From Plantago major (taxonomy: Eukaryota; Streptophyta; Magnoliopsida; Lamiales; Plantaginaceae): a DNA stretch of 64,000 nucleotides. A model generated the notes under the pieces. The model saw nothing but the letters and a program-made list of their open reading frames with translations. It was not told the origin of the DNA and ran no database searches. Location of the stretch: contig CM048840.1 of the NCBI GenBank assembly GCA_026545765.1, positions 45,342,959 to 45,406,958 of the forward strand, in the 5' to 3' direction. Made by a program: the position numbers and the translations under genes. Position 1 is the first letter of the stretch; each line of letters begins with the position of its first letter. Below, piece after piece: positions 32,573 to 43,123 of this stretch.

Positions 32573-33215
32573 AAACCAACAGGGTTCTTGTTGTGGAGGT
32601 ATCTTTTGACAAGCCAGGAAGAGTGAAGACAGTTCTGACTACTTGTACCTGCAATCAGAACAAAGCGGTAACCTAGGTCAAGGCACCACAGGTAACTAGA
32701 CCACAGGAGGTAGTTGAGGTATAGGAAAAAGAAGAGGTTGTAATGCCCAGTATTGCGACTCCAAAGAGTGGTAAAACCGGCCGACCTATGAGGCGCTCGA
32801 TTTGAAGGGTTTGGAACCTAGTAAATGCTTCGTCACGTTAGCCAATGGATCAAGAAGTAGGTGCATAGGGGTTATTGAGGATGTCCCGGTTACATTGGAT
32901 GGGGATACTTTTATGGCTGATTTCGTGGTTGTGGAGTCGACACGGATTAAAGGTAAGGAGATGGAGAAGGATATGTTGCTGCTTGGGTGACCGTTCATCA
33001 AAACCACTTGCATGATTGTCAACCTCCACGCTCGTACCTGCACCATAGAGGTACATGGTAAGCAACGTGAGTTGCAAGCCACCACTACACCATACTCACC
33101 CCTACAGGTTGAAACCAGGAACTATATAGGTGCACACACCGGTCCCGTTTACACCTACTCGAATTCACACGGAAGGAAAGGAGCTGAGAAGACCGGGAAG
33201 ATCAATTACAATTGA
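32573..33215 (+). pseudogene. Element F gag-pol linker and C-terminal half of aspartic protease
   Basis: After the gag stop the linker is recognisable with several stops up to about 32760. From 32802 the frame shows the C-terminal half of a plant gypsy protease: a GVIEDVPVTLDG segment, FVVVES and LLLG, then a stop at 32988-32990 where a GRPF-type motif is expected, then PFIKTTCMIVN in the same register and a tail to 33215. The DTG active-site half (32700-32800) is deleted or unreadable. No RT follows. Confidence 0.75.
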
Positions 33216-33500
33216 TTTTCACCTGGGAAAGTCGAGCTAACGACTGAAAACAAATGCACTTTTATTTCCTTGCACTAGACAATCTCATTTCCTTCCACTG
33301 TATACTCTTGCATTGTTTTTCGTATTGTTGAGACTATTTATTGATAACTTTAGACATTCGGTGTGCTTTTACTGCTCTTTGATTTGTTATTCTTGCATGT
33401 TTGGGAGAGTAGAACCCTTATACCCACACAAGGAAACTCGTGAAACTCTAAGTCGAGGTTTGGAGTTTCAGTTTCGCGACGCGAGATTGCATTATCAAGA
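33216..33500 (+). other. Element F spacer after protease
   Basis: Noncoding. It contains the AAAGTCGAGCTAACGACT motif (33227-33244) typical of the post-pol region in related elements. The 122-codon plus frame (33313-33681) and the 127-codon minus frame (33733-33350) both cross the palindromes and have no support. Confidence 0.55.
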
Positions 33501-33514
33501 GAAAAAAAAATTCG

Positions 33515-33722
33515 GAATTTTTTCACTCGCCGCGGTGAGCAATTTGACTTCCATGTGGTCATTCTCCTCCAATTTTGTTTTAGAAAAACTACATGGCGAG
33601 GCCCCTCAAAATTTTTTATTTTGCATTCGCTTAAACTTGCCGCGGCGAGGCCCTCTAGCAAAAAATATTTTGGCTTCGTAAAATCTCGCCACGGCGAGAC
33701 TTTTTGCTCGCCGCGGCAAGCT
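33515..33722. repeat. GC palindromes of the CTCGCCGCGGCGAG type, internal copies
   Basis: Four versions of a CTCGCCGCGGCGAG palindrome, each with one or two changes, near 33525, 33640, 33688 and 33709. The same family occurs around the TATA box in the 3' LTR (37256-37363). Confidence 0.92.
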
Positions 33723-33739
33723 AGGTTTTTCAAAGCGTT

Positions 33740-34348
33740 TTATTTCTTTCTCTCCCCTTCCCTACTCATTCTTCTTCTTCCTCCTCCTTCGATTTTTCTC
33801 TCTTCTTCACTCAAACTTCTCTTTCTCACTCAATTCACCACCAAATTCCCCCATTCTTGTTGCAAATCAACGGGTTTTTCCCTTATCTCCGTTTCTTGCT
33901 TCAAATTTGTGTGATTTCCATCCAATTCTCCTGATTCAAAAGGTAATTTGGCTTGAACTTCCTTCTCCCTTTATTTTCGAGTTTACTACTTGAATTACTT
34001 GGTTGATCGTCGCTTATTCATGATTGATTGTGTTGTGGGTCATTTTTTGATTAATGCATTGATTCATTGCTTGTTGCTTCTGTGTTTCTCGAATTTTTGA
34101 ACCTCTCCTATGTTTTCCCCAAATTACACCTCTTTGTTCCTCTGCGTTACCTATGACTACTGCTATGGTTGTGAACTTATTTAAATTGAGTTTTGGTTTT
34201 GATATGGAATTTTGAACGGGTTTAGGGAATTTTCCATCATCCCCTGTTTTTTATTGTTTCCTGGCTATTGATCTTATATTAGTTTGGGGAGGCAATAATC
34301 TTGCTCCTCCCATATATGTCCTGTCACTAACACCCCCTTGCAGGCATC
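33740..34348 (+). promoter_or_regulatory. Leader with CT-rich 5' UTR and likely intron before the late ORF of element F
   Basis: 33745-33940 is a CT-rich tract typical of plant 5' UTRs. A donor-like AAAAGGTAATTT at 33940-33949 and an acceptor-like CCCCCTTGCAG ending at 34343 would delimit a T-rich intron of about 401 bp, with the start codon six bases after the acceptor. Element B has a similar CAG plus ATG at 12958-12969. Splicing is inferred only from sequence. Confidence 0.55.
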
Positions 34349-35500
34349 ATGTCTCGTAGAGCCACATGAAGCAAACACCATAGGGGCGAGACCAGTAGCG
34401 CAGCAGAACAGAGAGGCCCCGAGGATGAGTTCTCCCACTTGTCAATGAATGGCAGGGCTTTTATGGAGGAAAACTTCAAGGAGCCTAGGAAAGCTTGCCC
34501 CGAGAGGGAATTAGCTCTTGATGATATGGAGGATGCTGTTTATGCTCGAGTCTGGGCAAGGATCTGGCATTTAGGCTGGGGCAAGCTCTTCGAAAAGCAG
34601 CTGCCTTATGACCCGAAGCTGGGTCGGGAATTATACATTAGCCTCTACGACTTGAATGCAGGGGTGATGACGATCAGAGGTTTCAGAATCCAGTTTTCTA
34701 CTAGGAGTATCCGGGGATTACTATAATGCAGGGAGTTCCAAATAGGGGATGTCAAGTACAGTCACTGGGGCGACAATCTTCACAACCGGCAGTTTGAGAG
34801 GGACTTGGCCGAGTTTGTACTTCTACCTGATACTAATCCGGAGGACCACAGGACCAAAACCACTATAGCCACTCACTTCCTCAAGCCAGAGGTTCGCCTC
34901 TGGCAACATCTGATCCAGTATAATGTGACCTCGAACTCACATTTCAACACCCTGACCCCTCCCAATGCCCGCCTCATCCGAGCTATCATGAACGGGCAGT
35001 TTGTTGATGCCCCAGATATCATTCTTGCGGAGGCTCTGTCTCGGAAAGTTAAGGGCAGTCTCCTCGGTTTTCCATGCCTTATTACCAGCATCTGCAGGTC
35101 CCTCAGAGTACCCGGTATCCAGGGCTCCGAGAAACCCAAAGGGGCCCTGAAATCTGCCAGCGCCAGAGTCATTCTCGGCCGCCACCCCATTCCTGTTCCT
35201 AGGGGAGCTGATGACACTAAGGAGCAGCCTGCTCCACCTGGTTCTACTGATTTCCAGGGTTATTTTGAGCATCTAACGACACAGTTCTAGGATTGGGCAG
35301 GACCACACTATGCCAGGATCGAGGACCATTACTCCCGCAATGAGGAGCACTACCAGCGGCAGGAGGAGAGAGATAGGCACCCAGAGGCCCGAGAACAGTG
35401 CGAGATTTAGTGCCTAGCGAGGCAGGATGCACTGTGGAAGGAGCAGCAGGATTTCTGGACGCAGCACTTTGGTGGAGGACCTTCTGGATCCACTTGATCA
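34349..35500 (+). pseudogene. Element F late ORF (Transposase_32-like, Athila env-position protein)
   Basis: One register from ATG 34349, with stops at 34367, 34724-34726 and 35288-35290 and further stops to 35500. The middle part shows the pattern of the putative plant transposon protein domain (Transposase_32 by recall): MTIRGFRIQF, EVRLWQHLIQYNVTSNSHFN, LTPPNARLIRAIMNGQFVD and GSLLGFPCLITSICR (34960-35100). In Athila elements this ORF lies downstream of pol in the place of env; its function is not established. After 35290 an acidic, Gln/Glu/His-rich tail (EDHYSRNEEHYQRQEERDR) continues. No signal peptide or clear membrane segment is seen, so an envelope role is not supported. Confidence 0.78.
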
Positions 35501-36993
35501 TCCTCGCCGAGAAAACACTATGGTTGATCACTCTATGCAGTCGTTTTCTTACCCTTTTCATTGCTAGGGACTAGCACTTGTGTAGGTTTGGGGAGGTTTC
35601 GACTGCATCTCTAGCTTAAGTTGTCTCATCTTTTGTACTCTATTCTTGACATTTGTACTCTATTTCGTACTCTATTTTTTTTTATTTATTACTCCTATGT
35701 ATTCTGTTCAAGTGGTATGTTAGCCACTTGTTTTTGTTATGTGACTGTGGTGGTATGTTAGCCACCTTTCTGTGTTAGTTGTTCTTTCTTTTACCAGTTG
35801 AGTCCAGTTTAGGTGTTAGTATTTTTCTTTTTTCTTGTGGTGAGTCTGAGTCTTTTACCAAGTCAAACATCCATTGTAGATGATAAATCCACCTGCTGCT
35901 TACGTTTTGTTTGATGACTAGCTGGAAGTAGGATAGTGGATTTTAAATCTCGCAAAGTCGTTTCTCTTTTAAATAGCAAGTTTGTATAGCTCTTTAGTGC
36001 AAAAGAATGTGAGAAGCCTAAGAGCCGATGAAAAAAATCTTGTACCGGCAAATGCATTGTGTGATTCCTGGGTTGTGCAAGTTTTTTACGAATTGCTTGC
36101 GCCTTTTCATACTTATGTGTACTCAGTCTCGTTAGGGATGACGAACGACATGCTTCATCTTTTAAAACTCTTCCCCCTACTACAAGGAACAGGTTTGGGG
36201 AGAGAATTGTTATCTTGCGACTACTCTGAACTATCTCGTGTTATTGCTGAAAAGTTTGTTTACTGCTCCCTAAGATTTTGAATTTGAGTCTCGGGGTGGA
36301 TCTATGGTCTTAGTTGATCACCGTTGGCCGTGTTAGGCGTGTCCAAATACTACCACATACCGGCGTGGCTGAAAGGCTACATGTCCATAAGGTTGATGGC
36401 GCGTAAACTAAACTAACACGCACAAAAGTGCAGGCTATCGGTAAAATAGACGCCTATTAAAAAATTGAGATTAAAAGAGCCCAATGAGGCCATGCACTGA
36501 ATATACAGTGTAGAAGTTGATTGATATTTGAGTTGTTTGACACGATTAAGGGGAGCAGTTTCAGCTTTTGTTTTTCTGGAAAAATGAGTCGCCTATTAAG
36601 TCCCTTTCGATCTAATGAGACGAGTACTATAGCATAAGAAAGTTTAGGCACCTTTGTGACGCAAGTCACCTTCCCAGTTTACTTTTTGAGCTTATACCCC
36701 ATTCGGATACTTCCAAGAGAGTGAGAGATACACTGCATTCATCTGTGAGGGATTAGCGAGCTAAACTTAAGTGCTATTTATCTGAGAAATGATTGTGTTT
36801 GATTTTCTGTACACTGTTTTTCCAAAGTTAGCTTGAAAACTAAATTTTTGTATCTCGTGGACTTACTGTTTACAATGGTGGATTCGGTCGCTTGGGACCT
36901 TGACTCTTTGTTTGTCTTCGTGGTTTCGAGTCTAGTTTGTGTCTAGGATTGTTTGCTTGCTCGAGGACGAGCAAAGGTTCGGTTTGGGGAGTT
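35501..36993 (+). other. Element F conserved 3' noncoding module with polypurine tract
   Basis: About 1.4 kb without genes, shared with elements B, E and the 9782 fragment. Landmarks are GGTTTGGGGAG at 35585, 36192 and 36981; GTGGTATGTTAGCCAC at 35711 and a second form at 35751; CCGATGAAAAAA with CCGGCAAAT at 36023-36054; GACGAACGACATG at 36140; hairpin 1 CCAC/GTGG at 36353-36368; hairpin 2 GCAC-AAAA-GTGC at 36420-36431; and GTGAC..GTCAC at 36656-36669. The last purine tract abuts the 3' LTR and must be the plus-strand primer. Confidence 0.85.
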
Positions 36994-38211
36994 TGATGAG
37001 ACGATAATTTAGAGTCTCATCTAGTTCTTTTTAGCGGTCTTTGTTGGTCTTTGTCTTTAGTTTTATAGTGTTTTTGTGCGTTTTTATGTTTGGTATTTTG
37101 TTTGTGTTTCTGTAGTTTTTTGACTTCTTGGTGCATTTCGGAGTAAAAGATGACTTTACGAGACTTGGTTCGAGTGGAGAAGTCTTGATTTGGGAGTACC
37201 ATTGAAGTCGCCATCATTTTGTACTAAGAGGCGAAGAGAAGCTGTTTTGGAGTCGCTCGCCGCGGCGGAGCATTTGGCTCGCCGTGGCAGGATTTGTTGA
37301 GAGTTATATAAGTTCGATTAAGCAGGCTCGCCGCGGCGGAGAAATTGGCTTGCCGCGGCGAGAGTCGGCTTCCAGCGTTATGTTTTCCTTATTAGTTTAG
37401 AATTGGGATTCTTTCTTGCATAGTCTCTTTTAACCTAGTTCTTAGAAAAGCTCCAATATTCATACTTTGACATTGAGACATTATTGGAGCTTGGTTTTCA
37501 TCATTGTTGAAGGATTGATATCGAATTCCTGGTAATATTTGATAATTCTCTATTGCTTATCTCTTCGATTCGTGTTTGTTATTGTTTATCGAATTGTATG
37601 AGTTTGCATGCGATATCAACATGTCTATGTTTATCATATGCAATACTTTGAAGTCTTTGATCTTTGCTTCTACTATGAGTAGCTAAACCACTCCGAACAC
37701 GGTAGTTATGTGACGATTTTCCGTATTCGCTTCTAGAGTTAGGATTCGTTCATATAGGTTCGTCTAGTTCAAAATCTTCGTAAAAACTATCAATCCAATT
37801 CACTAGTTCAAGATTTTCTAAATCATTTTTGGTTAAGGATCGTGGATTGACGACCCACGATTACTCTAGTTCAAAACATTCAATAACGATTGGTTGAGGT
37901 TGGATTGATTGATTTATGTACACCAACCGTGTGACAAGTATGAACGATTTCCCTAGAGCGAATTAGCATTACTCGATCATAACTGCTATGTTCTCTCTAT
38001 CATTGATTTTAAACTTTACATTGCTTTATCTGATTTCTAGTTTAGATGGTATTCAAACTCAAATCATTCATTTGTTTACACAAGTAACTGTTTGCTCTCA
38101 ACTCATTGTGGTAGCTTAATTTGTTCCTTAGCGAACGATTCCGTGGTTAGCATTGTCTGTTTACAACAGCTGCTTTCTACTTGTTTTCTAAGTAGTAATT
38201 TGAGCACATCA
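36994..38211 (+). repeat. Element F 3' LTR
   Basis: 1218 bp, TGATGAGACG to GCACATCA. TATA-like TTATATAAG at about 37306. Four GC palindromes of the CTCGCCGCGGCG type flank it (37256-37363), better preserved than in the 5' LTR. Followed by TGCAT. Confidence 0.95.
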
Positions 38212-40013
38212 TGCATTCAGCATAAACTCCTTGTGGAGCTCGTGAATGATAACCAACTAGAAAACCAAGATGATATGCAGAGGAGGAATGAAATGAACGA
38301 GATAAACTGGGGGGTGGAGTGAAATACTCATGTAACTTAGTACCACAACTTTACCTACCACCCGGAGGATCTTCCTCATGAAGCATTACTCCATGGAAGC
38401 ACGATGCCGAGAGGGAAGTATCTTTTCTATTTCTTCTTTACTTTCCTAGTTCTTTTACTTTCTCTTGACTAGGTTTGGGGGAGATTGATTTGACTGCTAC
38501 TTGCTAAATTACTCGGTCTTTAATAACTTTTAAATATTTGCAGCTTTTATTTACGTCTAGAACTAAATTTTCATTAACCTGCTACGTCTAGGGTTATTTG
38601 ACTTTTTTGAAAAGAAGAAAGATCTGTGATAAGTGTACTCAGTATAAAGTATGAGTAGATAGGCGCAAAAGATTTGTTTTCGTGCTTCACTGCTTATGGA
38701 ATATAAGCTCTGACCTACCCCGACCCATGCTACTTTGATGAGTGAGTGTGCTTGCTCCACCAGTAACAGTCCTCTGTATAACTGTGTGAACTCTACTACC
38801 CTTGAGTCTTTATATGTTATCAACATGAATATGATTTGTGGTACTCACCTTTGTTTTGAAGCCTTTACTTATACATAAACTTATACCTTTCATTATCCCC
38901 TCTAAAAGCTTTTTGAGCCTTTATGAAACTCGACTATATATATCACATACATGCTTCACATAAGCTGTGTCAGCTATCCACCGCCAAGCTAAACGAAGAA
39001 ATGAAGCAACGAGTTCCAAAGAAAAGAGGAGAATCATGTTTTGACCATGATTGAGAATTGGTTTGGGGGGGGGGGGGGGAATTGGAAGATGAACATCATC
39101 GAAAGGTAACCTTGCTGGCCCTACTTTTGTCTTACCGGCGCTAAAAATCACTAGCTCTTGCTCAAAAAATAAAGTACCGAAAAAAGCAAATGTACAAAAC
39201 TCTCAGAGTGGATCTGTGGTCCTTGTGATCACTGTTTTTGTGTTGGGCATGTTACAGATACTACCCACATACTGGTGTGGCCCTAAAAAGCTACATGTTT
39301 GTGAGGGTTGATGGCAAGTATACCAAATCAGCACGCATAAAAGTGCGGAATTCGGTAAAACAGACACTACCAAAAAATGTAGTGACTAAAAGAGCCCAAT
39401 GATGGCAACAAAAAAACATAAGAGTCGATAAACGACTGCAAAAAAATAGTATGTCAAAAAAGAAAAAAGAAAAAATAAAGGAGCAAGTCGTCTATGTCTG
39501 AAGCAACCGATGACCTATCTATGATGATGAAGGAAAAGATGGAGAATTATCATTGAAAGAAGACGAAGTTGAAAGAAGGAACTCGTTGTCCGAAAGGATA
39601 AGTCCCCCTGAAGTCACCTTTACTTTGCCTTACTCATCTTTTGATGATGCTTAGCCAATATTCCTCTATTTTATTCTACCTATTTACCGAGCCAACCTGA
39701 GTACTACTTTGATCTGTGCCTTGGGAGCAGGATTGCATGACAATGCCACGAGGTGATGATCTTAGAATACACCTTAAGGGACGATGGGTTACGCGTGTGA
39801 CCACTGGTTGTAGTAAGTGTTGCTTACTTGTTATATGTTTGCTGTGGAGTCGTAGAGGTCTGAGTTGAAACCAAGTGAGTCAGTGGAGTATGAAACCCTT
39901 GAGAATGGCTGCTTATCTATGTCATAGTTTATTCTCTTTACTCATTTCATAGTCACTTCATATTTATCCTTATTGCCTTGCTCAAGGATGAGCAAGAAAC
40001 TAGTTTTGGAGTG
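38212..40013 (+). mobile_element. Element E, right part with its own 3' module
   Basis: Continues element E after the second TGCAT. A short frame (to 38322) ends before TAGGTTTGGGGGAG (38471). A second purine tract at 39060 has a G17-type run. The conserved module appears at 39195-39390: hairpin 1 (39265-39280), GTGAGGGTTGATGGC (39301), hairpin 2 (GCAT-AAAA-GTGC, 39335-39346). The part 39400-40000 has no gene; AGTTTTGGAGTG at 40002-40013 is the polypurine tract. No frame above 90 codons is convincing. Confidence 0.78.
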
Positions 40014-41327
40014 TGAGGTGACAATGAAATGTGCGAATTTGCATGCTTTTAGACCCTCGTTTTTTGTCCAAGATTCAATATTTGCATCATATTATGGCTA
40101 ATTATCAACTTATTGCATATTTTGTAGGTCATGATAGCGTTTTTGAGGAATTGCAAGATTTTCAGTGCCAAAACGTCATACTAAGCCGAAATCGAGGAAA
40201 ACAAGGAAATACACTGATTTGTCCGTTGCATGGAGTTTGAGGTGTCAAAACATGTCATGTGACCAACCAATGTGAAGATAATTGAAGATGCTACAACATT
40301 GTAGAAGACCACTTTTCGAAACGGTTCTGAAGCCGAAATTGAAGAAGCGAAAAGCAGAAGCTGGCAGAAATCGAAGGACAACGGCCCACAGGAGGCCGCA
40401 GAAAGCTCACTACGACATGTAGAAAGTTCCAGAAACAGGCTTTTCCAGGCCTGTCAGGCTAGAGCCCGCCTTTCTAACCTTCCTTATACATTATAGGCGG
40501 CTAGAGGACAAAATTTACAGTATAAATAAGACCCTTGGGGTCTCATAATCATTCACCGCTCCCAAAGCAGCTCTCCTGAGAGAGAACCAGTCCTCGGGGA
40601 AGTCAAACCCCAAAACTGCTAGCCGTCAAGCACCCAGAAGGAGGAAACCCTAGAAGCAGCTCGAAGGTATCAAAGACTAAGCTTCTCTTTTCTTCTTCTT
40701 TCTTAGATAATTTTGATTCCTGTATGTCTGTCTGATATTATGAGTAGCTAACTTTCTCTTGTAAAGGTGAACCACCGAAACTCTGCTGTGCTACTTCTTC
40801 ATATGCCGTGTTATATTAATGGAATAGTTCTTAGACGTAAACCGTGATTATACAACTCTATACATCCTTTGTGGTGTGCTGTTCTGCTGAGTGACACAGT
40901 AGTTTCATTGAACTGCGTAGGGGTACCAGTATCGACTGCGCCTTGGTATTTAGTATTATGCACTTCTGTCGTTAGAGGTAATTACGTAGGATATTAACTA
41001 GGAAGTTGGGAGTAGCATAGTACGAGGTAGGTCAGGGGTCCTTTACACACCAATCACCATCGATTTCATAAACATCAATTAGGGTTCAATTGCGATTCAA
41101 TCTTCTGCTTACATACAATCTGTCTACTTACAAACTATCTGATTTCAGCATTCAAAACGATATTTGCTTGTTCCTATGCTAAGTGTCCGTGGAGAACGAC
41201 ATGCCGAGTTAACTTACCGCTATAACGGTGTGTTTGTGAGCTTCCGACAATAAAATAAATTTCACCTTTGATCGTAATTGAGAATTACAGGTACTACAAC
41301 GCATTCAAATTCTTAAGTGCACATCAG
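40014..41327 (+). repeat. Element E 3' LTR
   Basis: From TGAGGTGACAATG (40014) to GTGCACATCA (41327), 1314 bp. Start chosen because TGAGGTG is the near-complement of the CACATCA end and directly follows the purine tract, as in B and F. A TATA box (TATAAATA) is at 40521-40528. No partner LTR is in the window. Confidence 0.78.
40521..40528 (+). promoter_or_regulatory. Element E LTR TATA box
   Basis: TATAAATA in TTTACAGTATAAATAAGACC, about 507 bases into the LTR, followed by a CT-containing leader. Strong match to plant TATA consensus. Confidence 0.8.
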
Positions 41328-41574
41328 TATATCTGAACTTCACGACGTTTTCAATTTTGACTAAGTATAGCAATTATAGGATAAGTTTTGTGCAATGAAC
41401 AGGTTATCACAATTATAGAATAAGTGATGCGCAAATGCGGTGAAATGTACATGGTTTGAAAAGTAAAGAATAACGCATTGGATTAATCAGTATCATGTTC
41501 AATTGTTGTGGCAACGATCGTTCCAGGTAGGGGCGGAGGTAGCCTTGTTCTACCTATTGCTTTAGCCACAACCA
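41328..41574. other. Unassigned spacer
   Basis: About 250 bp between the element E LTR and the microsatellite. It contains GGGGCGGAGGTAGCCTTG (41532), a word common near the ends of some plant SINE or hAT-like repeats, but no ends could be defined. No gene. Confidence 0.4.
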
Positions 41575-41596
41575 AAATATATATATATATATATAG

Positions 41597-41629
<33 letters not shown>

Positions 41630-41676
41630 CAATATATATATATGTATATATACATACAATATATATGTATGTATAC

Positions 41677-41713
<37 letters not shown>

Positions 41714-41768
41714 TATATATTGTATGTATATATATATATATATACACATATATATGTGTATATATATG

Positions 41769-41800
<32 letters not shown>
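41575..41800. repeat. (TA)n/(TATG)n microsatellite at the virus junction
   Basis: About 225 bp of TA, TATG and TATAC repeats. Long frames of Tyr/Ile/Cys on both strands are translations of this repeat. It ends at the first base homologous to the viral leader. Confidence 0.97.
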
Positions 41801-41802
<2 letters not shown>

Positions 41803-42044
41803 ATTATGTCTTGAGAAATATCTTGATATTGACAGATTTTATACAAGTAATCAGTCCTGATGTCGTCTCTATCTTAGTCGGTAGTCTGAGTCTGGATTAA
41901 TGAAGTGATTCTAAAGTTTGAATATTGTAGCCAATATGAATAAATCAAAGGAGCTTTGTGACCCGATCCCTACAGCCGAGTGGTATCAGAGCCAGTTTAC
42001 AGTAAGGGCATGATTTAAGATTGAGTCTTAACACGAACTATTTT
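41801..42044 (+). promoter_or_regulatory. Virus copy 1 leader with tRNA-Met primer site (41981-41994)
   Basis: TGGTATCAGAGCCA at 41981-41994 matches the complement of plant initiator tRNA-Met, the minus-strand primer of Caulimoviridae. The site lies within a 25-codon short ORF starting at ATG 41937. Just after it, ACAGTAAGGG (41999-42008) resembles a splice donor. The leader upstream of 41801 is missing. Confidence 0.9.
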
Positions 42045-43123
42045 ATGATCATGATAAACATGATAAGAAGAAAAGATACTGTTAAAAACAGTAGAAGTGA
42101 GGAATTTGATATTCCCCAGAATTTAGATTTATTAAATAAATGGACGATTCCAAGAATCGAGCCTAAGGTTATTTACCAGTTAGGTACTTTTGAAAAATTG
42201 GGTTTAAAACAGGTAGTTAAAACTCATCAAGAATCATCTCACTTGATAATGATGAATTAGTAATCAAATTACTAAGTGAGAAAGATATTGCTGTTTATAA
42301 AAACCTTTACAAATTTTTACATATTGGTTTAGTGCAAATTGCTTTTAAACCTTTAACCTTAGAAGGACTACCTGAGAGCTTTATAGCTGCTCTTAGAGAT
42401 GGTAGAAACTTAGACTGGAAAAAATCCTTAATCGGAATTATACAGTCTAGTTTAGCCCATGGTCCAGTTTATTTTGATGTTTATCCGAATTTACAATTGT
42501 CTTTATCGGATATTAATATTTTAGATTCTTTAACATTAAATGTTAAAACTAATGGTTATAATTATATTTCTGGTACAGAAACAATCTGTATCTGTTATAG
42601 GATTTATTATAAACCTTTGTTTACTCTAAATCCTCATTGCCGAAGGGTTGATAAACCTTTAAATGAAACTATTTTAATTGAGACTAATTTTAGCAAATCT
42701 AAAATTACTACTCGTAGATCTATTAAATGGGAAGAAATAGATTTTCCTGAAAATTGGACAATTAAACAGGCTGTACCCTCACAACCTGTTATTCAAAATA
42801 ATTTAATAGATGTTATCCAAACTCCTGACGGTTTGGTAAAAATGCAGTTTGAAAATAATAACGATTTTATAGGATCTTCTTCAAGACTTACTGAGTCTTC
42901 TTCTTTAAGATCTTTTATATCACCTATTGATTATGTAGTTGATACTCCATCAAGGATGTCGACCTCTGCTAAAAGCAGAATACAAAAATCTTTTGAAACA
43001 ATTCCAGAAGATCATATTGATGAACTTCGAATAAATAAAGATTTTGATAATGTTGTCAAAGGAGTTAATTATAATAAAACTGAAGCAGATATAACTGCAT
43101 CAGAAATGGAATTTCGTTATTAA
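42045..43123 (+). pseudogene. MP: Virus copy 1 movement protein (frameshifted)
   Basis: Cell-to-cell movement protein of the 30K superfamily as found in Caulimoviridae (Pfam MP type by recall). The first register starts at ATG 42045 and stops at 42258-42260; the second covers the rest and ends at the TAA 42121+1000 (43121-43123). The register change lies near 42235-42245. The middle part has the GLPESF, HGPVYFDVYPN and LTLNVKTNGYN-like segments, and the C-terminal third is Ser-rich. The stop overlaps the coat start as TAATG, typical for coupled translation. Absent from copy 2. Confidence 0.82.

Larger units (their letters stand above)
29975..38211 (+). mobile_element. Element F: complete-ended Athila-like LTR retrotransposon lacking reverse transcriptase
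   Basis: 8237 bp, LTRs 29975-31158 and 36994-38211, perfect TGCAT duplication, perfect tRNA-Asp primer site and a polypurine tract. Internal order is gag, a protease remnant, a palindrome-rich leader with a likely intron, a late Transposase_32-like ORF and the conserved 3' module. RT, RNase H and integrase are missing between the protease and the leader, so it depended on a helper. It inserted into element E. Confidence 0.95.

Noticed and set aside
33313..33733. Overlapping frames of 122 (plus) and 127 (minus) codons
   Set aside because: Both are produced by GC palindromes and a CT-rich leader; composition explains their length.
34349..35500. Envelope protein in element F
   Set aside because: Position fits, but no signal peptide, membrane anchor or cleavage site is visible; the sequence resembles the Transposase_32-type domain instead.
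41508..41900. Long Tyr/Ile/Cys-rich frames on both strands
   Set aside because: They are translations of a TA/TATG microsatellite.
16932..41994. Possible tRNA genes from tRNA-like words at 1881, 16932, 31163 and 41981
   Set aside because: Only the 3' acceptor complement is present; no cloverleaf surrounds it. These are primer-binding sites.
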